A DNA stretch of 64,000 nt from Mycobacterium sp. Root135 (GTDB lineage Bacteria; Actinomycetota; Actinomycetes; Mycobacteriales; Mycobacteriaceae). Location: positions 572,541 through 636,540 of the forward strand of contig NZ_LMEZ01000004.1 of NCBI RefSeq assembly GCF_001426545.1. Direction: 5' to 3'. Position 1 is the stretch's first letter. Every line of letters starts with the position of its first letter. The translations under genes and the position numbers were made by a program. Positions 9,513-20,598 of this stretch are shown piece after piece. The notes below the pieces were generated by a model. The model saw only the letters and a list, made by a program, of their open reading frames with translations. It was not told the DNA's origin and made no database searches.

Positions 9513-9887
9513 TCAGCCCGTCCGGTGACCCTCGAACTCGTCGAGGCGGGCGAACAGCTCGTCGACGGTGAGCGCCACGTCGCCGTCATCCTCACCGGAA
9601 CCGACGAGGATCACGTGCGGCTCGTCGGGATCGGTCAGCCAGATCCTGGTCACCGGCTCGACCGACTCGTCGGCATCGTCCTCGGCCGCTGACGGCGGGT
9701 AGTACCAGGTGACGAAGTCGTCGGTCGAGAAGTCGTGGTCGAATTCCCAACCGCGCGGGATGATCTCGTTCGCGATGCGCGCGACTCCCTTGATCTCGGC
9801 GTGCATCTCGTCTGGCAGCCACCTGTCGTTGCGCGTGACGGCCCGCTTCTTGCGGCGTGCCTTCTTGGCCGCAGTCGCACGCGACAC
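9513..9887 (-). CDS. Hypothetical protein, 124 aa, basic N-terminus
   Basis: No family recognised. The first 20 residues are strongly basic (AKKARRKKR), which could bind nucleic acid, followed by an acidic, aromatic-rich body with FDHDFSTDDF and a run of Asp/Glu. There is no signal peptide or membrane segment. The start codon follows directly after the metZ stop (9888) with no gap, so it is probably the distal part of the purT-like/rhodanese/metZ transcript. Confidence 0.65.
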   Translation of the reverse strand: MSRATAAKKARRKKRAVTRNDRWLPDEMHAEIKGVARIANEIIPRGWEFDHDFSTDDFVTWYYPPSAAEDDADESVEPVTRIWLTDPDEPHVILVGSGEDDGDVALTVDELFARLDEFEGHRTG

Positions 9888-11102
9888 CTAGCTCAGCGCC
9901 CGATCCAGGTCCGCGATGAGATCCTCGGTGCCCTCCAGCCCGATGGACACCCGCACCACCGCGTCACCGAGGCCGATCGCCGCCCGACCCTCCGGGCCCA
10001 TCGCACGGTGCGTCGTCGTGGCGGGGTGGGTGATCAACGACTTGGCGTCGCCCAGATTGTTAGAAATGTCGATCACCTGAAGCTTGTCGAGCACGTCGAA
10101 CGCACTCTGCTTGGTGCCGCCGGCCAACTCGAACGTCACCACGGTGCCGCCGCCGCGCATCTGACGCTTGGCAAGGTCGTACTGCGGATGGCTTTCCAGG
10201 AACGGGTACTTCACCCACGACACCGCCGAGTGGTCCTGTAGGAATTCCGCGACCCGCTGCGCCGAGGCGTTCGAGTGGTTCACCCGCACCGCCATCGTCT
10301 CGAGACCCTTGAGCATGGTCCACGCGTTGAACGCACTGATGGCAGGGCCGGTGTGGCGCATCAGCTTCTGCACCGGCCCGTCGACGAACTCCTTGTCCCC
10401 CAGGATCGCCCCACCGAGCACCCGGCCCTGACCGTCGATGTGCTTGGTGCCGGAGTACACGACGACGTCGGCACCAAGCGGCATGCCCTGCTGCAGTAGT
10501 GGCGTCGCGAAGACGTTGTCCAGCACCACCTTTGCGCCCGCCGCGTGGGCGAGGTCGGAGACCGCGGCGATGTCGACCAGCGACTGCATCGGGTTGGACG
10601 GCGTCTCGAAGAACACCGCCTGAGTGGGGACCGAAAGCGCCTCCTCCCACTGCGCGAGGTCCTCGCCGTCCACGAAGACGACCTCGACACCCCAGCGCGG
10701 CAGGATCTCGCTGCACACCACGAAGCACGAACCGAACAGGCTGCGCGCGGCGACCAGTCGATCGCCGGCACCGAGAAGGGCACCGAGGGCGGTGAAGACC
10801 GCCGCCATGCCCGTTGCCGTCGCGAACGCCGCAGGCGCATCCTCGATCAGCCGAAGGCGCTCCTCGAACATCGAGATAGTCGGGTTGCCGTAGCGCGAGT
10901 AGACATACCGGTCGATCTCGCCGGTGAACGCCTTCTCCGCGTCGGCGGCCGTGGCGTAGACGTAACCCGACGTCAGGTACAGGGCCTCGGAGGTCTCCTC
11001 GAAGTTGGACCGCAGCAGGCCGCCACGAACCCCGATGGTCTCCTGGCTGACACCGTCGGGCAACGCCTTGGGGATGCGGACGCTTGGCACTGGTTCTGTC
11101 AT
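9888..11102 (-). CDS. metZ: O-succinylhomoserine sulfhydrylase MetZ
   Basis: A PLP enzyme of the Cys/Met metabolism family, 404 aa, matching M. tuberculosis MetZ in length. It makes homocysteine directly from O-succinylhomoserine and sulfide in methionine synthesis. Visible features are RYGNPT (substrate/phosphate contacts), ETPSNP, LDNVFATP with the PLP-contacting Asp, and SGTKHIDG holding the Schiff-base Lys220. The ATG overlaps the stop of the upstream rhodanese as ATGA. That arrangement is known in mycobacteria and suggests sulfur handling linked to homocysteine synthesis. Confidence 0.93.
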   Translation of the reverse strand: MTEPVPSVRIPKALPDGVSQETIGVRGGLLRSNFEETSEALYLTSGYVYATAADAEKAFTGEIDRYVYSRYGNPTISMFEERLRLIEDAPAAFATATGMAAVFTALGALLGAGDRLVAARSLFGSCFVVCSEILPRWGVEVVFVDGEDLAQWEEALSVPTQAVFFETPSNPMQSLVDIAAVSDLAHAAGAKVVLDNVFATPLLQQGMPLGADVVVYSGTKHIDGQGRVLGGAILGDKEFVDGPVQKLMRHTGPAISAFNAWTMLKGLETMAVRVNHSNASAQRVAEFLQDHSAVSWVKYPFLESHPQYDLAKRQMRGGGTVVTFELAGGTKQSAFDVLDKLQVIDISNNLGDAKSLITHPATTTHRAMGPEGRAAIGLGDAVVRVSIGLEGTEDLIADLDRALS

Positions 11103-11512
11103 GACTGCCTCCAGGGCAGGCCGACGGCCTTCCAGCCGGTAGCGCCGCGATGGCCCGCCTCGTCGAGGTTGCCCTCGAACCCGTCGAGCACGTTGAAGGA
11201 CGGCGCCATCCCCGCCCCGGTGGCGGCCTCCGCCGCACCGATGGAGCGATTCCCGGAACGACACAGGAAGACCACCGGACGCTCACCGGGAGTCACCCCG
11301 GCGGAGACCAGATCGTCGACGAAGCGGTCGTTGTGCGAACCGTCGGAGCGATTCCACTCGACGTAGACGACGTCGCGGCGCAGCGACGACGTATCGGGCA
11401 CGCCGACGAAGCGCCACTCGGCCTCGGTGCGACAGTCGACCAGCACGGCCTCGGGATCGTCCGCCAACAGCTTCCACGCCTCTTCAGGGGTGATGTCTCC
11501 CGCATAACTCAC
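11099..11512 (-). CDS. Single-domain rhodanese sulfurtransferase
   Basis: A 137 aa rhodanese-like protein. The domain starts with ITPEEAWKLL and VDCRTEAEW and holds the active-site loop CRSGNRS (about residues 97-103). The Cys would carry a persulfide. I chose a GTG start giving VSYAGDITPEE; other upstream starts would add residues without domain support. The stop overlaps the metZ start, so it is translationally coupled to metZ and may supply or detoxify sulfane sulfur near that enzyme. That role is inference. Confidence 0.88.
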   Translation of the reverse strand: MSYAGDITPEEAWKLLADDPEAVLVDCRTEAEWRFVGVPDTSSLRRDVVYVEWNRSDGSHNDRFVDDLVSAGVTPGERPVVFLCRSGNRSIGAAEAATGAGMAPSFNVLDGFEGNLDEAGHRGATGWKAVGLPWRQS

Positions 11513-11531
11513 GACCGCGAGTGTCCCATAT

Positions 11532-11966
11532 CTAGTCGGTGCAAACCTTCCAGGCTCCGTCCTCCTGGACGAAGCCCACCTCGCCGGGAGTCTTCGTCTC
11601 GGCGGTCTTGTCGAAGTGATAGGTGACCGTGGCCGACGCGCGCGCACCGTCGACGGTGATGTCGGTGACGTCGTCGAGGTAGCGCTCACCATGCTTGGCC
11701 ACCGAATCCCGTTGGCGCGCCAGGAAGTCCGCCTCGGCCCCCTGCTTCGCGCGACAGGTGAAGTCACGGAACTTGCCGTAGTCCTGGCGTTGCATCGCGT
11801 CGTTCTGCCCGACGGCCGCCTTCGCCACCTGGTCCCCCGGCGTCGTGGTGTCCGATCCGAACACGTTGAACAAGACGATTCCGAGGATGACGAGCGCGAA
11901 GATCGCCAACCCACCGAGGAACGGGGCAAGAGTCGGACGGTCGGGCTCGGGTTCCGGCTCGCTCAC
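11532..11966 (-). CDS. Single-pass membrane protein with extracytoplasmic NTF2-like domain
   Basis: A 144 aa protein with a short acidic cytoplasmic start (SEPEPEPDRP), one transmembrane helix at about residues 16-37, and an outer domain. That domain shows the pattern TC (about residue 68) and a final WKVC, so one Cys pair could form a disulfide. The layout resembles the larger protein at 22823-23608, suggesting the same DUF4878/NTF2-like fold. The GTG start overlaps the purT-like stop as GTGA, and the rhodanese follows 19 bases later. Function unknown. Confidence 0.75.
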   Translation of the reverse strand: MSEPEPEPDRPTLAPFLGGLAIFALVILGIVLFNVFGSDTTTPGDQVAKAAVGQNDAMQRQDYGKFRDFTCRAKQGAEADFLARQRDSVAKHGERYLDDVTDITVDGARASATVTYHFDKTAETKTPGEVGFVQEDGAWKVCTD

Positions 11967-13063
11967 GACCCGAGTCCGTGCACGACGGTGGACACCCGGT
12001 GTGCCCGGTCGCGGGCCCGGACCACGTCGGGGGCCGTCGCGATGGCGGCCGACGTCGTCGCGAGCAGTCGGACGTCGCTCTCCGGCACGTCGAGGGCTTC
12101 CTTCAGTGCGCCCGCTGGGACGTCGCGACGAGCGCCGGTCCTGGCGGCTGCCGGAGAAATCATGATCGTGTCGAGGGACAACCCGAGGATGGCCCTGGCG
12201 TGCAACTCGTACTGCGAAAGCCGTTGCGAGCGAAGGGTTACCAGCCCGACCTCGGACGGTTGGGCGTCGACCGTGGTGAAGTACACCTCGTCGCCGTGCA
12301 CCAGCAATTCGACGGCGAACACTCCGCGGCCGCCAAGCGAGTGGACGATGCGGGCCGCGATGGAACGCGCGGCGTCCAGCGCGGCGAGCGACAACCGCTG
12401 CGGCTGCCACGTCTCCAGCGGTTGGCCGTCGCTCCTGCGATGCCCGATCGGTTCACAGAACTGCACCGCGGGCCCGGACGGCTCGGTGGTGCGCACGGTC
12501 AGCAGCGTGACCTCTTCGTCGACCTCGACGACGGTCTCGGCCATCACCCGATTGGGCGGCGTCGGCAGCGCCGCGGCCGCAAGCTGCCAGGCCGCGTCCA
12601 CGTCGTCGGCCCGCGTCACCACCGACTGCCCGTCGGTCACGGTGCCGAACAGCGGGGTGACCACCAGGGGAAAGCCGGCGTGGTCTGCCACCGCCGCCAG
12701 TTCCTCGGCCGAGGACGCGAACCAGAACGGCACGGTCGGAAGGCCCAGCTCGTCGCCGGCCAGCTTGCGAAGCCCCTCGCGATCGGCGCCGAGACGGGTG
12801 GCGCGCGGCGTCGGGAACACCTCGACCGACTCGCGTTCGGCCGCGGCGATGAGCACCGCGGCTGACACCTCGTGGGACACGGCGACGACGTAGTCCGGCT
12901 GGTGTTCGTCGAGCAGGGCGGTCATCGCGTCGGCGTCGGCGCACTCGTCGATTCGGACGGCGGCGACCCCGAGGCGTTCGAAGGCCAGCGCCAACTCGGG
13001 ACCCGTGTCCCCACTGCCGAGGAGCAGGACCGTCGTGGAGGGTCGCTCGGTGCTTTCAGTCAT
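11963..13063 (-). CDS. PurT-like ATP-grasp protein, probably catalytically altered
   Basis: Related to formate-dependent GAR transformylase PurT, which makes formyl-GAR from GAR, formate and ATP in purine synthesis. Family hallmarks are the start LLLGSGDTG, ATRLGADREGLRKLAG, EVTLLTV, ETWQPQ and LVTLRSQRLSQYELHARAILGL. At 366 aa it is shorter than E. coli PurT (392 aa). Compared from memory with E. coli PurT, the ATP-binding Lys155 reads Thr (VVTPLFG), the SSSGKGQ loop reads GTVTDGQ, PEIEA reads VSHEV, and SEVSPRPHD reads TTVDAQPSE. These are catalytic or ligand positions, so a changed or lost activity is likely. It heads the run that ends in metZ. Confidence 0.75.
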   Translation of the reverse strand: MTESTERPSTTVLLLGSGDTGPELALAFERLGVAAVRIDECADADAMTALLDEHQPDYVVAVSHEVSAAVLIAAAERESVEVFPTPRATRLGADREGLRKLAGDELGLPTVPFWFASSAEELAAVADHAGFPLVVTPLFGTVTDGQSVVTRADDVDAAWQLAAAALPTPPNRVMAETVVEVDEEVTLLTVRTTEPSGPAVQFCEPIGHRRSDGQPLETWQPQRLSLAALDAARSIAARIVHSLGGRGVFAVELLVHGDEVYFTTVDAQPSEVGLVTLRSQRLSQYELHARAILGLSLDTIMISPAAARTGARRDVPAGALKEALDVPESDVRLLATTSAAIATAPDVVRARDRAHRVSTVVHGLGS

Positions 13064-13085
13064 CGCCTGTCACCCTGCCAGACGC

Positions 13086-13400
13086 TCAGCCGAGCCGGAT
13101 GTCGACGTAGCACCACCGCCAGTTCTCCCCCGGCTCCACCGACCGCATGACCGGGTGCTCGGTCTCGTGGAAATGCCGGTTGGCATGCTTGTGCGGGCTC
13201 GAGTCGCAGCAGCCGACGTGCCCACAAGACAGGCACATCCGGAGGTGCGCCCAGGTACTCTCACCGAGTTCTTCGCATTCTTGGCAGAAGCCCGGCGTCT
13301 GAGGTTCCGGCTCGGCAGCGTCGACGGCCTCGGCCAAGTGCTCGCACGTCGACGGGGCCGGCGGGGAATTCACGTCGCGCTGTCGCGTTCTCCTCCGCAT
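13086..13400 (-). CDS. UBP-type zinc finger protein
   Basis: A 104 aa protein that is essentially one ZnF-UBP domain, the fold that binds ubiquitin C-termini in eukaryotes. Zinc ligands are visible: CEH at the start, CQEC, CLSCGHVGCC, then H/H of HKHANRHFHETEHPV. In bacteria such stand-alone domains often sit beside or are fused to Na+/H+ antiporters, and here a NhaP-type gene is divergent. The ATG start is supported by a TATTCT -10-like element (13408-13413 on the opposite strand) 7 bases upstream, implying a leaderless message; a GTG at 13373 is an alternative. Confidence 0.85.
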   Translation of the reverse strand: MRRRTRQRDVNSPPAPSTCEHLAEAVDAAEPEPQTPGFCQECEELGESTWAHLRMCLSCGHVGCCDSSPHKHANRHFHETEHPVMRSVEPGENWRWCYVDIRLG

Positions 13401-13454
13401 GCCGTCAAGAATAGGGCGGCCCCAGTCGGGTCATGGACAGAAGGGGTTGGCAGC

Positions 13455-15050
13455 GTGGGTGGAGCCTCATTGCTCGCGGTGCTCGTGGCGTCGGTGGTAC
13501 TCGCCGGGATCGCGCGCCGATACGACGTCTCGGGACCCTTGGCGCTGGTGGTCGCCGGCCTGCTGGCCGGCTTGATTCCCGGCGTCGACGGCATCGAACT
13601 GGAACCGGACCTGGTGCTGTTCGTCATCCTGCCGCCCCTGCTGTGGTCGGCGGGCCTGGAGAGCAGCTACGTCGCGATGCGCAAGAACACCCGCAGGATC
13701 GGCCTGCTGGCGGTCGGGCTGCCCCTGGTGACCACCTTCGCCGTCGGCATCGTCGCGTATCACACGGTGCCCGAGTTGACCCTCGCCGCGGCGCTGACCC
13801 TCGGCGCCATCGTCGCGCCGCCCGACGCGGTGTCCGCAACGGCAATCGGTCGCAGGCTCGGTCTGCCGCGCCAGATCATGACGCTGCTCGGCGGCGAGAG
13901 CCTGCTCAACGACGCGACGGCGCTGACCGCCTACAAGGTCGCCCTCGCGGCGGCGATCGGCACCGCGAGCAGCTGGGGCACGCCGGTGTTCACCTTCGCC
14001 CTCGCCGCGGTCGGTGGCACCGTCATCGGTCTGGCCACGGGCTCGCTCATCGTCTACGTCAGGACCTGGCTCGGCGACTCGTTGGTGGAGAGCGCCATCG
14101 GCCTCGTCGCACCGTTCTTCATCTACCTGCTCGCCGAGGAAGTCCACGGTTCCGGCGTGATCGCCGTGGTCGTGGCGGCGCTGATCCTCGGCCAGCGCTC
14201 GACGAAGGCCAGCTACGCCACCCGCCTGCAGGACACCGCGGTCTGGAAGACGCTGCAGTTCGTCCTCGAGTCGTTCGCCTTCCTGCTGATCGGACTGCAG
14301 CTCCCCACGGTGGTCGCCGAGCTGAAGGGCATTTCCGCCCAGGTTCTGGCGATCGCCTCGGCGGCGGTGCTGGCGACGGTGATCGGCGTCCGGATCGTCT
14401 GGGTGTTCCTGATGGCGTACGTGCCGCGCAAGCTGTCGCGCCGCATCAGGGAGAACGAGGAGGCGCCAACCAAGTCCCAGGTGTTCATCGTCGCCTGGGC
14501 GGGGATGCGCGGCGTGGTGTCGCTGGCCGCCGCGTTCGCCGTCCCCGTCACCACGCTGTCGGGCGAGGAGTTCCCGGGCCGGCCGCAGCTGGTGTTCCTC
14601 ACCTTCGTGGTCGTCGTCGGCACGCTGCTGCTGCACGGGCTGACCCTGCCGTGGATCATCAAGGTGCTCGACGTGCCCGGCGACGACGCCCATCAGGACG
14701 CCCTCGCCGAGGCCGCCGCCCAGACCAAGGCGGCCCAGGCCGCGGCCGACCGGCTCGACGAGATCATGGCCCATCAGCGCCCCGACACCGACGTCCCCGA
14801 ACGCGCCGCCACGATCCTGCGCCACTGGAACGACCGTCGCAGCAACGCCGCGTGGGAGCAGTTGGGGCGCAGCGACGACGAGATCGGCGAGGGCCCCGCG
14901 GCGGCGTTCCGGCGGTTGCGCCTCGAGATGCTCAGAGCCGAGCGGGAGACGTTCATCGCCGAGCGCGACGCCGGCCGGATCGACGACGAAGTGCTCAGGT
15001 CGGTGCTGCGGGGGCTCGACCTCGAGGAAGCGACGCTCGACCGCGACTAG
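13455..15050 (+). CDS. NhaP-type Na+/H+ antiporter (CPA1 family)
   Basis: A 531 aa cation:proton antiporter. About twelve hydrophobic segments fill residues 1-415, beginning directly with SLLAVLVASVVLAGIARR. The VAPPDAVSATAIGRR segment and LLGGESLLNDATAL carry the acidic residues used in ion exchange by CPA1 proteins, and WAGMRGVVSLAAA is typical of the family. A charged cytoplasmic tail of about 110 residues follows and could be regulatory. GTG start preceded by AAGGGG at 13441. It exports Na+ (or K+) in exchange for protons, for pH and salt control. The P450 gene follows 26 bases later. Confidence 0.9.
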   Translation: MGGASLLAVLVASVVLAGIARRYDVSGPLALVVAGLLAGLIPGVDGIELEPDLVLFVILPPLLWSAGLESSYVAMRKNTRRIGLLAVGLPLVTTFAVGIVAYHTVPELTLAAALTLGAIVAPPDAVSATAIGRRLGLPRQIMTLLGGESLLNDATALTAYKVALAAAIGTASSWGTPVFTFALAAVGGTVIGLATGSLIVYVRTWLGDSLVESAIGLVAPFFIYLLAEEVHGSGVIAVVVAALILGQRSTKASYATRLQDTAVWKTLQFVLESFAFLLIGLQLPTVVAELKGISAQVLAIASAAVLATVIGVRIVWVFLMAYVPRKLSRRIRENEEAPTKSQVFIVAWAGMRGVVSLAAAFAVPVTTLSGEEFPGRPQLVFLTFVVVVGTLLLHGLTLPWIIKVLDVPGDDAHQDALAEAAAQTKAAQAAADRLDEIMAHQRPDTDVPERAATILRHWNDRRSNAAWEQLGRSDDEIGEGPAAAFRRLRLEMLRAERETFIAERDAGRIDDEVLRSVLRGLDLEEATLDRD

Positions 15051-15076
15051 GCGAACGCGTCGGTACCGTCGATGTC

Positions 15077-16285
15077 ATGACCACATCGGCTCCCTCGTTG
15101 CCCCCCGTGCACATGCGCCGCGACGCGTTCGACCCCACGCCCGAGCTGGGTGAAATCCGCCGGGGCGCCGGCGTCGAGCGGGTGGTCAACGCGCTGGGCG
15201 TGCCGGTGTACCTGGTCACCAGGCACGATGACGTCAAGCGGGTGCTTTCCGACCACGAGTACTTCTCCAACTCACGGCCGCCGGGCTTCGTGGTTCCCGG
15301 GGCTCCGGTGATGTCCGACGAGGAGGTGGCGAGCACCAGGGCGGGCAACCTGCTCGGCCTCGACCCGCCGGAACACCAACGGCTGCGCCGCATGCTGACA
15401 CCCGAGTTCACCATCCGCCGGATCAAGCGGCTGGAGCCCAGGATCACCGACATCGTCACCGAACACCTCGACGCGATGGAGGCCGCCGGGTCGCCGGTCG
15501 ACCTCGTCGAGAACTTCGCCCTGCCGATCCCGTCACTGGTCATCTGCGAGTTGCTCGGCGTGCCGTATGAAGACCGAGCCGACTTCCAGGCCCGCTCGGT
15601 GCGCCAGCTCGACCTGTCACTGCCGATCCCCGAGCGACTCGAGATGCAACGCCAGGGCCGCGCCTACATGCAGTCCCTGGTGACGCGTGCCCGCAACAAT
15701 CCCGGCGACGACATCCTCGGCATGCTGGTCCGCGAGCACGGCGACGAACTCACCGACGACGAGCTCATCGGCATCGCCAGCCTGCTGCTGCTCGCCGGCC
15801 ACGAGACGACCTCGAACATGCTCGGGTTGGGCACCCTCGCGCTGCTGCGGAACCCCGACCAATTGGCCGCCGTGCGCGACGATCCCGACGCCGTCGGCCC
15901 GGCCGTCGAGGAAATGCTGAGGTGGCTGTCGATCGTGCACACCTCGATTCCCAGGGTCACCACGACCGACGTCGAGGTCAACGGGGTGACGATCCCCGAG
16001 GGCCAGCTGGTCTTCGCCTCGTTGCCGTCGGCCAACCGGGATCCGGAATTCACCGATGCGCCAGACGCTTTCGACATTCACCGCGGCGCAGCGGGTCACC
16101 TCGCCTTCGGCCACGGCGTGCACCACTGCCTCGGCGCACCGCTCGCGCGGATGGAGATGCGGATTGCCTGGCCCGCACTGTTCCGTCGCTTCCCGAAGCT
16201 CGCGCTGGCCGAGGACTTCGACGACGTCCAATTCCGCTCGTTCCACTTCATCTACGGCCTGCGCTCGCTGGCCGTCAGTTTCTAG
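15077..16285 (+). CDS. Cytochrome P450
   Basis: A soluble bacterial P450 of 402 aa. The I-helix oxygen-activation motif AGHETT is at residues 240-245, the K-helix ExxR is EEMLR, and the heme loop FGHGVHHCLG places the thiolate ligand at Cys351. The CYP family cannot be assigned by eye, so the substrate is open. The stop codon overlaps an AGGAGG that serves the ferredoxin gene, so the two are one unit and the ferredoxin is the likely electron donor. No ferredoxin reductase gene is nearby. Confidence 0.93.
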   Translation: MTTSAPSLPPVHMRRDAFDPTPELGEIRRGAGVERVVNALGVPVYLVTRHDDVKRVLSDHEYFSNSRPPGFVVPGAPVMSDEEVASTRAGNLLGLDPPEHQRLRRMLTPEFTIRRIKRLEPRITDIVTEHLDAMEAAGSPVDLVENFALPIPSLVICELLGVPYEDRADFQARSVRQLDLSLPIPERLEMQRQGRAYMQSLVTRARNNPGDDILGMLVREHGDELTDDELIGIASLLLLAGHETTSNMLGLGTLALLRNPDQLAAVRDDPDAVGPAVEEMLRWLSIVHTSIPRVTTTDVEVNGVTIPEGQLVFASLPSANRDPEFTDAPDAFDIHRGAAGHLAFGHGVHHCLGAPLARMEMRIAWPALFRRFPKLALAEDFDDVQFRSFHFIYGLRSLAVSF

Positions 16286-16297
16286 GAGGTCGACGAC

Positions 16298-16486
16298 GTG
16301 AAACTCGAAGCCAACCGCGACGCCTGCATTTCGTCGGGCAACTGCGTGATGACCTCGGAAGCGCTGTTCGACCAGGACGACGACGGCGTCGTGGTGCTCC
16401 TCGCCGAGGACGTGCCGGAAGCCGAGGAGGACCACGCCCGCGAAGCGGTCGACATCTGCCCGGCGTCAGCGCTCCGGCTGGTGTGA
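16298..16486 (+). CDS. 3Fe-4S ferredoxin
   Basis: A 62 aa single-cluster ferredoxin of the type paired with P450s. The cluster ligands are Cys10 and Cys16 in DACISSGNCV and the Cys of ICPASAL near the C-terminus. The position that would complete a 4Fe-4S set is not a Cys, so a 3Fe-4S cluster is expected. GTG start with AGGAGG 8 bases upstream, overlapping the P450 stop region. The 3' end overlaps the converging membrane gene by 21 bases. Confidence 0.93.
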   Translation: MKLEANRDACISSGNCVMTSEALFDQDDDGVVVLLAEDVPEAEEDHAREAVDICPASALRLV

Positions 16487-17131
16487 GTCCCGCCGGGCCA
16501 GGACGAACAGGCTGACCACCATCACCCACGCCGGGAAGGCCAGCGCGATCCACATGCTGACGTCCGCGGAGACCAGCACGGCCGCCACCACGGCGTAGGT
16601 CGTCATCACCAACCAGCGCGGCATCAGGCCCGTCTTCAACCAGATGGTGGCCAACGACATCATGAACACCGCCGCCATCCGCAGCGCGTAGGTCTTGGTC
16701 AACGTCATCATCAGCACCTGGCCGAAGGCGACGACCTCGGCGTGGGCGGCCGCATCGGCGGTGAAGGAATGGCCAGTCGACAACGCCACCCCGACCGCAC
16801 CGGCCGCGAACGTCATCGCCAGGAACAGCAGACCGCTTCCGATGAACACCGACGAGAAGAACTTGTCCTCGTAGCGGCCGAAGCCGTCGCGCACCACCCC
16901 GATGAACCACAGGAACGTGACGCCGGAGAAGGGCAGCAGAAGGGCCGCGACGTGGATCTTGCCCCGCCCCGATTCGATCCACGAGGTACCGATCTCGGGG
17001 TGCTCGGGCAGCGACGTGCGGATCAGGATCAGCGCAGCGCCGAACAGCAGCGCGAACAACACGCCCGCCACCGCCGCCGCGCGTGGGGTCGACAGCTTGC
17101 GCAGGTGTCGCGGGGTTTGCTCGTCGGTCAC
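16466..17131 (-). CDS. Six-segment integral membrane protein, unknown function
   Basis: A 221 aa protein with hydrophobic segments near residues 20-37, 58-80, 93-113, 130-160 and two more in the last 60 residues, ending in a short polar tail. The charged N-terminus (MTDEQTPRHLRKL) is probably cytoplasmic. Conserved-looking features are the KIHVAALLLPFSG and RYEDKFFSSVF loops. I do not recognise a transporter or enzyme motif. It converges with the P450-ferredoxin unit. Confidence 0.75.
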   Translation of the reverse strand: MTDEQTPRHLRKLSTPRAAAVAGVLFALLFGAALILIRTSLPEHPEIGTSWIESGRGKIHVAALLLPFSGVTFLWFIGVVRDGFGRYEDKFFSSVFIGSGLLFLAMTFAAGAVGVALSTGHSFTADAAAHAEVVAFGQVLMMTLTKTYALRMAAVFMMSLATIWLKTGLMPRWLVMTTYAVVAAVLVSADVSMWIALAFPAWVMVVSLFVLARRDSHQPER

Positions 17132-17164
17132 CGCGTCATGGTGACACGCGCATGCTGATTTGGG

Positions 17165-17770
17165 TCAGGGTTGACCGGGGAGAAGCCGGATCATCAACCC
17201 GTTGGCCTCCGCGCACACCGTGCCGTCGGGTCTCCGCAGTTCGGCGTTGACGAACGCCTTGCGCCCGTCGGTCTCCCGGATCCAGCCGGTCGCGGTCAGC
17301 GTCGTGTCGATCGGCGTGACGTTGCGGTAGTCGACGTGCAGGAAGGCGGTGCGGCTGATCGGCCGGCCCGCCGCGTGGATCACCATGCCGAAGATCGAGT
17401 CGAAGAGCAGCGGGAGCACTCCACCGTGCACGGCGGAGTTGCCTCCGACGTGAAAACGGCTGAACTGCACCGTCAACGCGACGCCGTCGGGCTTCATGCT
17501 GGTGATGACGTAGGGCGCCATCAGCAGGCTGCCCGCCCCCGGCAGCGCAGGTACCCGGTTGGCCGGGCCGACACCCTCTGGCGCCTCGCACGGGGCCAGC
17601 AGCTCGATCAGCGCGTCCACCCGTTCGGCCGCCTCGGTCCAGGTGTCGCCGTCCGGGTCGGCCGACACGGCGAGGTCCTGCAGTCGCCGCATCGACTCCA
17701 GGAAGTGCCCGAAACCCGGTCCTGGGTCGACGGGTTCCAGGAGCGGGAACCCGCCGGTGCCTTCGGTCAC
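17165..17770 (-). CDS. Hot-dog fold thioesterase (PaaI-like)
   Basis: About 201 aa; the C-terminal half is a hot-dog fold thioesterase domain. Its hallmark is VHGGVLPLLFDSIFG, with the HGG turn and the Asp expected for acyl-CoA hydrolysis. The N-terminal 75 residues are outside the fold and of unknown role. I chose the GTG at 17770 (VTEGTGGF), 28 bases after the purA stop; in-frame starts further up would overlap purA. An equivalent gene sits next to purA in M. tuberculosis (Rv0356c from memory). The natural acyl-CoA substrate is unknown. Confidence 0.82.
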   Translation of the reverse strand: MTEGTGGFPLLEPVDPGPGFGHFLESMRRLQDLAVSADPDGDTWTEAAERVDALIELLAPCEAPEGVGPANRVPALPGAGSLLMAPYVITSMKPDGVALTVQFSRFHVGGNSAVHGGVLPLLFDSIFGMVIHAAGRPISRTAFLHVDYRNVTPIDTTLTATGWIRETDGRKAFVNAELRRPDGTVCAEANGLMIRLLPGQP

Positions 17771-17798
17771 CTGGGCGCTCTGCTCTTCGCGCAAGCGC

Positions 17799-20586
<2,788 letters not shown>

Positions 20587-20598
20587 GACCGGCACGCC

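Noticed and set aside
13467..14825. A long minus-strand frame opposite the NhaP-type antiporter
   Set aside because: The antiporter shows membrane segments and family motifs; the opposite frame is Gly/His/Arg-rich noise.
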